Shown one piece after another: positions 43,106-51,583 of a DNA stretch of 64,000 nucleotides. The position numbers were made by a program, and so were the translations under genes. Source of the DNA: JALYLC01 sp963743275 (GTDB lineage Bacteria; Actinomycetota; Thermoleophilia; Gaiellales; JALYLC01); assembly GCA_963743275.1 (NCBI GenBank), contig CAVUPB010000002.1, forward strand, positions 372,001-436,000, read 5' to 3'. Numbering within the stretch: position 1 is the stretch's first letter; each line of letters starts with the position of its first letter. Below the pieces are notes generated by a model that was not told where the DNA came from, did not search any database, and saw nothing but the letters and a program-made list of their open reading frames with translations.

Positions 43106-44070
43106 TCCGCCGCAGGATACGAGTGGCGGCGGCCGCGGGACCACCCTGCGGCCACGGCGAGCAGCAGCGCCTCGACGATCGTGATCGCGAGGCGGTTGAG
43201 CACGACCGCGCCGACGACCGCGCTCTCGGGGGCCAGGGCGAGCATGAACGCGCCGACGGCGCCCTCGCGCACCCCGAGCCCGGACGGGAAGATCACGGTG
43301 ACGACGGCCACGATCGCCCCCACCGCGCTGGCGCCGCCGAGGTACGCGAAGGCGGCCACGCCGGGGTGACCGCCGACCGCCTTGAGGAGGCACGTCAGCG
43401 CCGCCCCGCCGACGACCCAGGTGAAGGCGTAGAACGCGAGCACGCCGATCGCCGTGGCCCACGGCAGCGGCTCGATGGCGCCGCCGCCGAGCGGGCGCAG
43501 GGCGCGCGTCGCGAGCGGCGCGAAGACGCGCGGGTGCAGCAGGCCCGTGGCGAGCACCGCGAAGCCGACGACGGGCCACACGGGCGCGTCGACGCCCGAG
43601 ACGAACGGGAGGCTCGCGGCCAGCACGATGACGCCGGCGACCGCCGAGAGGCCCGCCTCGAGCAGGATGGTCGCCAGCACGACCGAGGTGTTGTCGACCC
43701 CGGCGCGGCGCGCGGCGACGACGCGCGCGGCCGGCGTCCAGACGCCGCCGGGGATGTACTTCGCGAGCATCGAGAGCATCTCGGCGCCGAGCACGGCGCG
43801 ATAGCCGAGGCGAATGCCGTAGGCGCGCAGGATGCTCTGCCAGCCGAGCACGAAGAGCAGGTAGTAGGCCGCCAGCAGGACGTGGGCGAGCGCCACCAGG
43901 CGCAGGTCGGCGTGGCGCAGGCGCGGCCAGGCGTCGCGGATCGCGCCGCTGAACTCGAACGCGAGCACGCCGATCAGGAGGGCGGCTGCCGCGATCTGCA
44001 GACCGGCGAACAGGCGCGGGCGCGCCTGCAGCGCCGCGGCGCCTCCGGTCAGGAGCGCTCGCGCGCCCAC
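43102..44070 (-). CDS. Lysylphosphatidylglycerol synthase/flippase-like membrane protein (UPF0104)
   Basis: 322 residues with eight or so hydrophobic helices. The motif LGAEMLSMLAKYIPGGVWTPAAR is the conserved start of the MprF-type TM domain, and FPSGLGVREGAVGAFML is the second family motif (PGGLGxxE type). No lysyl-transferase domain follows, so it is the stand-alone flippase-like form. It probably moves a lipid or glycolipid across the membrane (inference). It overlaps degV by 22 nt and recG by 4 nt, and is unusual between these two genes. Confidence 0.85.
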   Translation of the reverse strand: MGARALLTGGAAALQARPRLFAGLQIAAAALLIGVLAFEFSGAIRDAWPRLRHADLRLVALAHVLLAAYYLLFVLGWQSILRAYGIRLGYRAVLGAEMLSMLAKYIPGGVWTPAARVVAARRAGVDNTSVVLATILLEAGLSAVAGVIVLAASLPFVSGVDAPVWPVVGFAVLATGLLHPRVFAPLATRALRPLGGGAIEPLPWATAIGVLAFYAFTWVVGGAALTCLLKAVGGHPGVAAFAYLGGASAVGAIVAVVTVIFPSGLGVREGAVGAFMLALAPESAVVGAVVLNRLAITIVEALLLAVAAGWSRGRRHSYPAAE

Positions 44071-44930
44071 ACGAGTCCTGCGCCGCCCGGTCCGGTGTTC
44101 GTCCCGACGACGGCGCCGAGCGGCGCCACGAGCTCGATCTCCGCGCGCGGCCGCACGCTGCGGACGCGCTCGGCGATGTCATTGGCGATGCCCTCGGCCT
44201 CGGCGTGCGCGATGCCGACGCGCAGCGCCTCCTCGGGGCGCGTGTCCTCGCAGACGAGGCGCTCGAGCTCCGAGAGCAGGCGCGCGTGGCCGCGCACCTT
44301 GCCGAGCGGCTCGACCTCGCCCTCGACCAGCGTGAGCAGCGGCCGCACCCCGAGCAGTCCGCCGACGAGCGCCTGCCCACGGCCGATGCGCCCGTTGCGC
44401 TGCAGGAACTCGAGCGTCTCGAACGCGAACACGAGGCGCGAGCGGCGGTGGAACGACTCCGCCTCGGCGACGAGGTCGGCGAGCTCGCACGGCCCCGCCT
44501 CGAGCTGCCGCGCGATGCCGAGCGCCGCGAGCGCGAGCCCGATCGAGACGGTGCGCGTGTCGACGACGGTGACGCGCCCGCCGCAGTCGGTCGCGGCCAG
44601 GCGCGCCGAGCCGACGGTCGCCGAGAGCGCCTCCGAGAGGTGCAGCGAGAGCACGTGCTCGTAGCCGTCGCCCTCGAGCAGCCGGCGGTAGCAGGCGGCG
44701 AAGCGCTCGGGCGGCGGCGCCGACGTGCGCGGGGGCTGCGGATCGCTCGCCAGGCGCTCGTAGAAGCGCTGCGGCGAGATCTCCTCGTAGTCGAGCAGCT
44801 CCTCGTCGCCGAAGCGCACCGTCAGCGGCACCATGCGCATGTTGGCGTGGCGCTCACGGCAGTCGGGCAGGTCGGAGGTGGAGTCCAGGACGATCGCGCA
44901 GCGTTCCGCCGAGACGGTCTGCGGGCTCAC
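44049..44930 (-). CDS. DegV family fatty-acid-binding protein
   Basis: 293 residues from GTG 44930, overlapping the stop of the FakA-like gene (GTGA). It begins CAIVLDSTSDLPDCRE and contains PPRTSAPPPERFAACYRRLL, where the Thr-Ser pair contacts the fatty-acid carboxylate, and RNGRIGRGQALVGGLLGVRP. DegV (FakB) proteins present fatty acids to the FakA kinase. Their pairing here with the DAK-type gene is the expected fatty-acid kinase unit for uptake of exogenous fatty acids. Confidence 0.92.
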   Translation of the reverse strand: MSPQTVSAERCAIVLDSTSDLPDCRERHANMRMVPLTVRFGDEELLDYEEISPQRFYERLASDPQPPRTSAPPPERFAACYRRLLEGDGYEHVLSLHLSEALSATVGSARLAATDCGGRVTVVDTRTVSIGLALAALGIARQLEAGPCELADLVAEAESFHRRSRLVFAFETLEFLQRNGRIGRGQALVGGLLGVRPLLTLVEGEVEPLGKVRGHARLLSELERLVCEDTRPEEALRVGIAHAEAEGIANDIAERVRSVRPRAEIELVAPLGAVVGTNTGPGGAGLVWARERS

Positions 44931-46447
44931 TCTGCGCTCACGGAGTAGCGCGGCTGCGCCTGCCCGCCGCTGTGCAGCTCGAGCTCGACGCCCGGATGCG
45001 CGCCGGCGAGCCAGCCCGCGAGCGCATCGAGCGCCGCCTGCTCGGCCGCCGCGCCCGCCAGCACCGTGACGAGCGTCGAGCCGGGCGCGAGCGCGCGGCG
45101 CACGGCCTCGCGCAGCGCGGCCGCGTCGTCGCCGGCGCCGCCCGCGACCTCCGCGCAGCCGGCCCACGCCGTCGCCGCCGCGAAGCTCGCGGCGAGCACC
45201 TCGGCCGGCTGGTCGGTGCGGTACCCGACGAGCGCCGCGAGGCCCTGGGCGAGCCCGCGCGACGGCACGACGTGCACGGACTTCGGCGACGCCTGGGCGG
45301 CGTAGCCCGCGACGGCCAGCGCCTGCGGGCCGTTGGGCAGGACGACGATGCCCGCGGCGGGACTCGTGGCGATCGCCTCGAGCAGCTCGTCGACGGTGGG
45401 GCGGCCGCTCAGCAGCAGGCGGGCGCCCAGGCTCGCGTAGAGCACGCGGTTGCCGTCGCCGTCGACGATCGCGAGCACGTCGGCCAGGCGCCCGTCGTCC
45501 TCGAGCCGCGGCGGGCCGGTGTCCGTGCGCTCGATGAGGGCGTCGCGCTGCACGTACATGTCGCTGATGTCGACGCCCGAGAGCTCGCCCAGCGCCGTCG
45601 CGGCCGAGAGCGCGCGCCCGGGGTCGTCGGTGTGCACGTGGGCGCGCACGAGCTCGCCGTCGCTGACGACCACGAGCGAGTCGCCGAGCGGCATGAGCTC
45701 GCGCTCGAGCTGCTCCCGCGGGAAGGTCCCGGCGACGAGGAAGCCGGTGCAGTAGCGAGGGCCCGCGTAGTCGGCGCCGATGACGTCGTGGCCGTGCTCC
45801 CAGAGCGGCGCCGCGTCGCCGACGGGCTCGCCGCGCAACGCCGCGAGGGCGCCGCGCACGAGCTCCACGAGCCCGGCGCCGCCGGCATCGACGACGCCGG
45901 CCTCGCGCAGCACCGGGAGGTCGTCGGGCGTGTGCGCGAGCGCCTCCTCGGCGGCGGCGAGGCCTGCCGCGAGCGTCGTGATCGGATCGTCCGAGCGCGC
46001 GGCCTCGGCGCCGTCGGCGAGCGCGCGCGCCACGGTCAGGATGGTGCCCTCGACGGGGTCGCGCAGCGCGCCGTAGGCCTCGGTGCTCGCGCGGCGCAGC
46101 GCATCGGCGATCGCCGGCCCGTCGAGGCGGCCGCCCTCGGCCAGGCGATCGCAGGCGCCGCGCACGAGCTGGGAGAGGATGATCCCCGAGTTGCCGCGCG
46201 CGCCGAGCAGCGCCGCGCGGGCGCCGACGCGCGCGATCGCCGACGGCTCGGGCAGCGAGTGCGCCTGGAGCGCGTCGAGCACCGAGCGCGCCGTGCTCGA
46301 GAGGTTCGCTCCCGTGTCGCCGTCGGGCACCGGGAAGACGTTGATGTCGTCGATGCGCGTGGCATGCAGCGCCAGCGCACCGGCCGCGCCGGAAGCGGCG
46401 AGGCGCACGAGTGCGAGCGCATCGCCGGCGGTGGGCGCAGCGGTCAT
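44927..46447 (-). CDS. FakA-like fatty-acid kinase (DAK domain) protein
   Basis: 506 residues from ATG 46447. The N-terminal DhaL-like kinase domain has INVFPVPDGDTGANLSSTAR and GARGNSGIILSQLVRGAC, the metal-ATP site. A middle domain (about 220-330) and a C-terminal domain with GIVVLPNGPQALAVAGYAA follow, as in FakA. It phosphorylates DegV-bound fatty acid to acyl-phosphate, the same intermediate PlsX makes further down the block. It is divergent from rpmB, a classic arrangement (rpmB, fakA, recG). Confidence 0.92.
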   Translation of the reverse strand: MTAAPTAGDALALVRLAASGAAGALALHATRIDDINVFPVPDGDTGANLSSTARSVLDALQAHSLPEPSAIARVGARAALLGARGNSGIILSQLVRGACDRLAEGGRLDGPAIADALRRASTEAYGALRDPVEGTILTVARALADGAEAARSDDPITTLAAGLAAAEEALAHTPDDLPVLREAGVVDAGGAGLVELVRGALAALRGEPVGDAAPLWEHGHDVIGADYAGPRYCTGFLVAGTFPREQLERELMPLGDSLVVVSDGELVRAHVHTDDPGRALSAATALGELSGVDISDMYVQRDALIERTDTGPPRLEDDGRLADVLAIVDGDGNRVLYASLGARLLLSGRPTVDELLEAIATSPAAGIVVLPNGPQALAVAGYAAQASPKSVHVVPSRGLAQGLAALVGYRTDQPAEVLAASFAAATAWAGCAEVAGGAGDDAAALREAVRRALAPGSTLVTVLAGAAAEQAALDALAGWLAGAHPGVELELHSGGQAQPRYSVSAE

Positions 46448-46481
46448 CGCCACCGATGGTAGCGGGCGCGGCACCTGAATC

Positions 46482-46510
46482 TTGCGCGCTTGCGCGCCGT
46501 CGCGCATACT
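46482..46510 (+). promoter_or_regulatory. Candidate promoter of rpmB
   Basis: TTGCGC (46482-46487) and CATACT (46505-46510) are separated by exactly 17 nt, about 65 nt before the rpmB ATG. The hexamers are only moderate matches to the consensus. Confidence 0.4.
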
Positions 46511-46575
46511 GCAGGGCATCCAGGTAGCGGTTTCGCCGCTGCACGGTCCCGCGAATCCGAACGAGACGGCGCCTT

Positions 46576-46767
46576 ATGTCCAAAGTCTGCTCCATCTGTG
46601 GCCGCAAGCCCGGCTTCGGCAACAACCGCAGCCACTCGATGGCCGCGACGCGCCGTCGCTTCGACCCGAACCTGCAGCGCATGCGCGTGCTCGTCGACGG
46701 GATCGCGAAGCGCGCCTACGTCTGCACCCGCTGCATCAAGGCCGGCAAGGTCCACAAGGCGCTGTAG
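46576..46767 (+). CDS. rpmB: Large ribosomal subunit protein bL28
   Basis: 63 residues: MSKVCSICGRKPGFGNNRSH, then RRRFDPNLQRMRVLVDG and VCTRCIKAGKVHKAL. Two CxxC pairs (CSIC and CTRC) show the zinc-binding form. The protein is part of the 50S subunit. It is divergent from the FakA-like gene and convergent to ribH. Confidence 0.97.
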   Translation: MSKVCSICGRKPGFGNNRSHSMAATRRRFDPNLQRMRVLVDGIAKRAYVCTRCIKAGKVHKAL

Positions 46768-46773
46768 CGCGCG

Positions 46774-46787
46774 GGCCCGCCCGGGCC
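46774..46787. terminator. GC-rich hairpin between rpmB and ribH
   Basis: GGCCCG pairs with CGGGCC in a short, very GC-rich stem, right after the rpmB stop and just before the convergent ribH stop. It has no T-run, so termination is only possible. Confidence 0.35.
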
Positions 46788-46794
46788 GGCGATC

Positions 46795-47304
46795 TCAGCC
46801 GGCGCTGCGCAGCGCCGCGAGCGCCGCGGCGGCGTCGAGCGCCGTCTCGACGGCCTCGGCTCCCTTGTTCCCCGCCGTGCCGCCGGCGCGCGCGAACGCC
46901 TGCTCGGCGGTCTCGCAGGTGATCACGCCGAAGGCCACCGGCACGCCGGTCTCGAGGCCGGCGTGCAGCACGCCGCGCGCGCTCTCGCTGCAGACGTAGT
47001 CGTAGTGCGAGGTGTCGCCGCGGATCACGCAGCCGAGCGCCGCCACGCCGGCGTAGCGCCCCGTGCGGGCCGCCTCGAGCGCGAGCAGGCCGAGCTCGAA
47101 CGCCCCCGGGGCCGGGATGACGTCGACCTCGGCGCCGCGCGCCCGGGCGGCGCCGAGCGCGCCGTCCAGCAGCCTCTGGGTGACGTGCGAGTGGTAGCGG
47201 CTCACGATCACGGCGACGCGCACGCCCGCGGGCAGGGCCTGCTCGCCCAGCACGCTCGCTCCGGGGCTCGAGAGCGTGCCGTCGCCGTGCGTCTCGACGC
47301 TCAC
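46795..47304 (-). CDS. ribH: 6,7-dimethyl-8-ribityllumazine synthase
   Basis: 169 residues from GTG 47304, overlapping the ribBA stop (TAGTG). It has VAVIVSRYHSHVTQRLLDGA, then PGAFELGLLALEAA, LGCVIRGDTSHYDYVCSESA (with catalytic His) and PVAFGVITCETAEQAFARAGG, the lumazine synthase active-site set. It joins 3,4-dihydroxybutanone-phosphate with the pyrimidine diamine. It is the last gene of the rib operon. Confidence 0.96.
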   Translation of the reverse strand: MSVETHGDGTLSSPGASVLGEQALPAGVRVAVIVSRYHSHVTQRLLDGALGAARARGAEVDVIPAPGAFELGLLALEAARTGRYAGVAALGCVIRGDTSHYDYVCSESARGVLHAGLETGVPVAFGVITCETAEQAFARAGGTAGNKGAEAVETALDAAAALAALRSAG

Positions 47305-48566
47305 TACGCCGGCGGCTCGGCCGGCTTCGGGGTCGCGTCGAGCTTCAGGTGCTGGTGGTGGAGGCGGTGGCCGAGCTTGTCGCGCTTCGTGCGGAGGTAG
47401 TCGACGTTGTGCTCCTGCGGAGTCACCTCGATCGGCACCTCCTCGTTGACCGTCAGCCCGAAGGCCTCGATGCCGACGATCTTGCGCGGGTTGTTCGTGA
47501 GCACGCGGATCGAGGTCAGGCCGAGATCGTTGAGGATCTGCGCGCCGATGCCGTAGTCGCGCATGTCGGGCGCGAAGCCGAGCTCGAGGTTGGCGTCGAC
47601 GGTGTCGAGGCCCTGCTCCTGCAGCTCGTAGGCGCGCAGCTTGTTGAGCAGGCCGATGCCGCGGCCCTCCTGGGCCAGGTACAGGACGACGCCGCACTCC
47701 TCCGACGTGATCTGCTCGAGCGCGTGGTGCAGCTGCTCGCCGCAGTCGCAGCGCAGCGAGCCGAAGACGTCGCCGGTCACGCACTCGGAGTGCACGCGGA
47801 CGAGCACGTTCTCGCGGTCGGTGAGATCGCCGTGCACGAGCGCGAGGTGCTGCTTGCCGCTGATCAGCTCGCGGTAGCCGATCGCCGTGAACTCGCCCCA
47901 GGGCGTCGGCAGGCGCACGGACGACTGGCGCTCGACCAGCTGCTCGGTGCGGCGGCGGTACTCGATCAGATCGGAGACGGAGCAGAGCTTGAGGCCGTGC
48001 TCGCCGCAGAACGTCACGAGGTCGGGCACGCGCGCCATCGTGCCGTCGGCCTTCATGACCTCGCAGATCACGCCGGCCGGCCGCACGCCGGCGAGGCGCG
48101 CGAGGTCGACGGAGGCCTCGGTCTGCCCGGTGCGCTCGAGCACGCCGCCCGGGCGTGCGCGCAGCGGGAAGACATGACCCGGCTTGATGATGTCGCGCGG
48201 CCCCGTGGCCGTCGCGCACGCGACCTGGATCGTGCGCGCGCGGTCCTTGGCCGAGATGCCGGTCTCGATGCCCTCGCGGGCCTCGATCGAGACCGTGAAC
48301 GCCGTCTCGTACGGCGTCTGGTTGTGCTGCACCATCATCTGCAGCCCGAGCTCCTCACAGCGGTCGGGCGTCAGCGTCAGGCAGATCAGGCCACGGCCGT
48401 GCGTGGCCATGAAGTTGATCGCCTCGGCATTGACGTGCTCTGCCGCCATGCAGAGATCGCCTTCGTTCTCGCGGTCGGGAGAGTCGACGACGACCACCAT
48501 GCGACCGGCCCTGATCTCCTCGATCGCCTCCTCGATGCTGCAGAAGGGCGACGCCTCTTCGCTCAT
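47304..48566 (-). CDS. ribBA: Bifunctional 3,4-dihydroxy-2-butanone-4-phosphate synthase/GTP cyclohydrolase II
   Basis: 420 residues from ATG 48566. The N-terminal RibB half has VVVDSPDRENEGDLCMAAEH, FMATHGRGLICLTLTP and GHVFPLRARPGGVLERTGQTE (split). The C-terminal RibA half has the zinc-cysteine site VRVHSECVTGDVFGSLRCDC and YLAQEGRGIGLLNKLRAYEL. Both halves look intact, so it makes both precursors of riboflavin. It lies between ribE and ribH. Confidence 0.96.
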   Translation of the reverse strand: MSEEASPFCSIEEAIEEIRAGRMVVVVDSPDRENEGDLCMAAEHVNAEAINFMATHGRGLICLTLTPDRCEELGLQMMVQHNQTPYETAFTVSIEAREGIETGISAKDRARTIQVACATATGPRDIIKPGHVFPLRARPGGVLERTGQTEASVDLARLAGVRPAGVICEVMKADGTMARVPDLVTFCGEHGLKLCSVSDLIEYRRRTEQLVERQSSVRLPTPWGEFTAIGYRELISGKQHLALVHGDLTDRENVLVRVHSECVTGDVFGSLRCDCGEQLHHALEQITSEECGVVLYLAQEGRGIGLLNKLRAYELQEQGLDTVDANLELGFAPDMRDYGIGAQILNDLGLTSIRVLTNNPRKIVGIEAFGLTVNEEVPIEVTPQEHNVDYLRTKRDKLGHRLHHQHLKLDATPKPAEPPA

Positions 48567-48625
48567 GCGGTTCCTCGGTAAACAGGGGGCGGGAGCCCGT
48601 GGGGCCTGCACTGGGAGTGAGGCTA

Positions 48626-49228
48626 TCAGCGGGGTGTTCCCGAAGCCCCCAGCAGGCGCTCCACGTAGCGCGCGATCATGTCGGCCTCGAGGTTGACGGG
48701 ATCGCCCACCGCAAGGCGCCCGAACGTCGTCACCTGCATCGTGTGCGGGACGATCGCGACCGCGAAGCCGTCGTCGTGCAGCTCCGCGATCGTGAGGCTC
48801 ACGCCCGCGACCGTCACGCTGCCCTTCTCGATCAGATAGCGCTGGACATGCTCGGGCGCGCGGAAGCGCAGCCACAGGCCGATGCCCTCCTCGCGCCGCT
48901 CCGCGAGCTCGCCCACGCCGTCCACGTGGCCCTGCACGATGTGACCCCCGTAGGGCTCGCCCGCGCGCAGCGCGTCCTCGAGGTTCACGCGCGCGCCCGC
49001 GGCCAGGCCGCCGAGAGCGGTGCGCCGCAGCGTCTCGGGCACGGCCTCGAAGGCGAGCACGCCGTCGTGCTTCGCGACGACGGTGAGACAGCACCCCGAG
49101 ACGTTGATCGAGTCGCCGATGGCGGCCAGCGCCGCCAGCTTCGGCGCCTGGATCTGCAGCTGCAAGCCGTCGCCGTCGCCCTCGACGGCGGCGATCGTTC
49201 CGAGCTCCTCGACGATGCCGGTGAACAC
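48626..49228 (-). CDS. ribE: Riboflavin synthase, alpha chain
   Basis: 200 residues from GTG 49228 (MFTGIVEELGTIAAVEG); GTG 49234 is two codons upstream. Two homologous lumazine-binding repeats are present: GDSINVSGCCLTVVAKHDGV in the first and EKGSVTVAGVSLTIAELHDD in the second, plus GGHIVQGHVDGVG. It dismutates two lumazines to riboflavin. There is no clear ribosome-binding sequence before the start, and the left arm of the large inverted repeat ends only 17 nt upstream. Confidence 0.94.
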   Translation of the reverse strand: MFTGIVEELGTIAAVEGDGDGLQLQIQAPKLAALAAIGDSINVSGCCLTVVAKHDGVLAFEAVPETLRRTALGGLAAGARVNLEDALRAGEPYGGHIVQGHVDGVGELAERREEGIGLWLRFRAPEHVQRYLIEKGSVTVAGVSLTIAELHDDGFAVAIVPHTMQVTTFGRLAVGDPVNLEADMIARYVERLLGASGTPR

Positions 49229-49244
49229 GCCCGGCACTGTAAGG

Positions 49245-49447
49245 CGTTCTACTGAATGAGCGTGTGATGGCTGGGGTGGGTGGAGCGAAGCCCCGCAACC
49301 CACTCGCCTCCAGCGACCCGGGACACGCGAGGTGGTGTGCGAGTGGGTTGCGGGTCGCCGCAGGTCGGGCGGGAGTCCGCGCAGCGCGCGACTGCCAGAC
49401 CGCAGGCGATCCACGCGCTCCAGACACCACGCTCATTCAGTAGAACG
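49245..49447. repeat. Nested inverted repeat between ribD and ribE
   Basis: The outer arms are perfect 20-mers: CGTTCTACTGAATGAGCGTG at 49245-49264 and its reverse complement at 49428-49447. Inside lies a second perfect 16-nt pair, CCCGCAACCCACTCGC at 49292-49307 and GCGAGTGGGTTGCGGG at 49339-49354. The element fills the ribD-ribE gap and starts 17 nt from the ribE start. It has no coding capacity; it could be a small non-autonomous element or an attenuator-like structure. Confidence 0.9.
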
Positions 49448-49460
49448 TCTCAGGCCCCGT

Positions 49461-50540
49461 CTACGGGAGCGGGTGAAGCAGGCCCTCGATGAGCACGTCG
49501 GGCCCGATCTGGCGCACGCTCGTCTCGATCAGCTGCGGTGCGGCCGCGAGCTCGCGCACCCCGAGCGGGCCGAGCAACGGGCGGCCGTCGCCGCCGATGA
49601 GGCGCGGCGCGACGAACAGCGCGAGCGCGTCGACGAGGCCCGCGTGCAGGAACGCGCCGGCGAGCTCGGCGCCGCCCTCGAGCAGCAGCGAGCGGATCTC
49701 GCGCCCGGCCAGGAGCGCGAGCGCCTCCTCGAGGGAGTCCGCCGCGAGCGCCTCGACGCCCGCGGGCGGAGCGGGCGCGCCGCGGGGCGCCACGCGGACG
49801 ACCGGCGCCGTGGCCGAGCTGCGCGCGAGCCGGCTCCCGGGCGCCAGGCGCGCACGGCGGTCGAACACCACGCGCAGCGGCAGGCGCTCGGCCGGTGGCT
49901 CCGCGTCGCGCGGCAGCAGCTCGGGGTCGTCGGCCAGCGCGGTGCCACTGCCGACGGCGACGGCGTCGAGCTCGGCCCGCCAGTCGTGCACGAGCGCGCG
50001 GCTCTGCGGCGAGGAGATCCAGCGGCTCTCCCCCGTGCTCGTGGCGGTGCGGCCGTCGAGCGTCGCGGCGAGCTTGAGCAGGACGTACGGGCGGCCGTGC
50101 GCGACGGCCGTGCGAAAGGCCGCGTTCTGCCGGCGCGCGCGCCGCTCGTGACGGCCGCCCGCGAGCTCGACGGCGACGCCGGCCGCACGCAGCCGCCCGA
50201 GCCCCTGGCCGTCCACCTCGGGATTGGGATCGCCGATCGCGCACACGACGCGCGCGATGCCCGCCGCGATCAGCGCGTCCGCACACGGCGGCTGGCGGCC
50301 GTGATGGCTGCACGGCTCGAGCGTCACGTACGCCGTCGCGCCCACCGTCGGCTCGCGACACGCCGCGAGCGCGTTGCGCTCGGCGTGCGGCTCGCCGCGG
50401 CGCTCGTGCCAGCCCTCGCCGAGCACGCGCCCGTCGCGCGCGATCACGCAGCCGACGATCGGATTCGGGCTGGCGGTGCGGCGCCCGCGCTCGGCCAGGT
50501 CGAGCGCGCGGTCGAGCAGCTCCTCGTCGCGCGCGTTCAC
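49461..50540 (-). CDS. ribD: Bifunctional diaminohydroxyphosphoribosylaminopyrimidine deaminase/reductase
   Basis: 359 residues from GTG 50540, overlapping rpe by 4 nt. The deaminase half holds SPNPIVGCVIARDG, the zinc ligands GEPHAERNAL and LEPCSHHGRQPPCADALI. The reductase half begins RPYVLLKLAATLDGRTATST and contains SLLLEGGAELAGAFLHAGLV. It performs the second and third steps of riboflavin synthesis. Its operon runs rpe-ribD-ribE-ribBA-ribH. Confidence 0.95.
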   Translation of the reverse strand: MNARDEELLDRALDLAERGRRTASPNPIVGCVIARDGRVLGEGWHERRGEPHAERNALAACREPTVGATAYVTLEPCSHHGRQPPCADALIAAGIARVVCAIGDPNPEVDGQGLGRLRAAGVAVELAGGRHERRARRQNAAFRTAVAHGRPYVLLKLAATLDGRTATSTGESRWISSPQSRALVHDWRAELDAVAVGSGTALADDPELLPRDAEPPAERLPLRVVFDRRARLAPGSRLARSSATAPVVRVAPRGAPAPPAGVEALAADSLEEALALLAGREIRSLLLEGGAELAGAFLHAGLVDALALFVAPRLIGGDGRPLLGPLGVRELAAAPQLIETSVRQIGPDVLIEGLLHPLP

Positions 50541-51208
50541 GCTCCGGCGAGTGCGGTGAGCGCCTTCCAGGCCTCGCCGGGCGACGGCTGGTCGTAGATC
50601 GCCGAGCCCGCGACCATGAGGTTCGCGCCGGCGGCATGGCAGCGCTCGATCGTCGCGGTCGCGACGCCGCCGTCGACCTCGAGGCCCATGCCGGGCCGCA
50701 GCAGCGCCTTGAGCTCGCCGAGCCGCTCGAGCGAGGCCTCGATGAAGCGCTGGCCGCCCCAGCCGGGGTTCACGGACATGCACAGCAGCAGGTCGGCCTC
50801 GCGCGCCGCCTCGCGCAGCGCCGGCACGGGCGTGGCCGGGTTGAGCGTGACGCCGGCGTTCATCCCGAGCTCGTGGATCTGCCCGAGCGTGTGGTGCAGG
50901 TGCGGGCACGTCTCGACGTGCACCGTGCACGAGTCGGCCCCGGCCTTCGCGAACTCGGGCAGCTGCCGCTCGGGCTGCTCGATCATGAGATGCACGTCGA
51001 TCGTCCCGCCGCGCTCGTGCACGAGGTCGGCGAACGAGGAGACGACGCGCGGCCCGAACGTGATCACCGGGACGAAGTGGCCGTCCATGACGTCGACGTG
51101 GAAGGCGCGTGCGCCGGCGTCCAGCAGCTCGACGACCTGGCTCCGGAACGCGCCGAAGTCGGCCGAGAGAATCGAGGGCAGCACCAGCGTCTCGTCCGGC
51201 CAGCTCAC
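50537..51208 (-). CDS. rpe: Ribulose-phosphate 3-epimerase
   Basis: 223 residues from GTG 51208. It shows LPSILSADFGAF, AFHVDVMDGHFVPVITFGP with catalytic Asp and His ligands, TIDVHLMIEQPE, MSVNPGWGGQRFIEASLERL and LEVDGGVATATIERCHAAGA. It interconverts ribulose-5-P and xylulose-5-P, and so supplies the ribulose-5-P used by RibB. It opens the rib operon. No FMN riboswitch sequence is found in the 87 nt upstream. Confidence 0.95.
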   Translation of the reverse strand: MSWPDETLVLPSILSADFGAFRSQVVELLDAGARAFHVDVMDGHFVPVITFGPRVVSSFADLVHERGGTIDVHLMIEQPERQLPEFAKAGADSCTVHVETCPHLHHTLGQIHELGMNAGVTLNPATPVPALREAAREADLLLCMSVNPGWGGQRFIEASLERLGELKALLRPGMGLEVDGGVATATIERCHAAGANLMVAGSAIYDQPSPGEAWKALTALAGA

Positions 51209-51295
51209 GCCCCGAGTCTAGTGCTCCGGGACGGAGCACCAGCCCGCGCACGGCCGGTGGAACCCTGCCTGCGGCCTTGTCCGTACGATACGCCG

Positions 51296-51580
51296 ATGAT
51301 CGTCTGCCGCGTCATCGGCCAAGCCGTGGCCACCGTCAAGACCGACTCCCTGCGCGCCGTCTCGCTGATGCTCGTGCGCCCGGCCGACACCGCGGGCAAG
51401 GACGCGGGCGAGCCGTTCGTCGCCGTCGACACCGTGGGTGCGGGCGACGGCGAGCTCGTGCTCGTCGCCCAGGGCTCGGCCGCGCGCGAGGCGATCCGCG
51501 CGCCGGGCCCGATCGACGCCGCGATCGTCGCGATCCTCGACTCGCTCACGGTCGGCGGCAAGCGCACCTACACGCGCTGA
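51296..51580 (+). CDS. Solitary EutN/CcmL-type bacterial microcompartment vertex protein
   Basis: 94 residues from ATG 51296: MIVCRVIGQAVATVKTDSLR, then LMLVRPADTAGKDAGEPFVAVDTVGAGDG (split) with the end AAIVAILDSLTVGGKRTYTR. This is the EutN/CcmL (BMC-P) fold, whose pentamers cap microcompartment shells. The conserved hydrophobic strand VCRVIGQAVATVK and the GAGDG turn are clear. No BMC-H hexamer gene or signature enzyme is found within this window, so it is isolated. It stands alone, divergent from rpe, with the full palindrome right after its stop. Confidence 0.85.
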   Translation: MIVCRVIGQAVATVKTDSLRAVSLMLVRPADTAGKDAGEPFVAVDTVGAGDGELVLVAQGSAAREAIRAPGPIDAAIVAILDSLTVGGKRTYTR

Positions 51581-51583
51581 CGC

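Noticed and set aside
51209..51295. FMN riboswitch upstream of the rib operon
   Set aside because: Only 87 nt and no RFN consensus elements found; none before ribD or ribE either.
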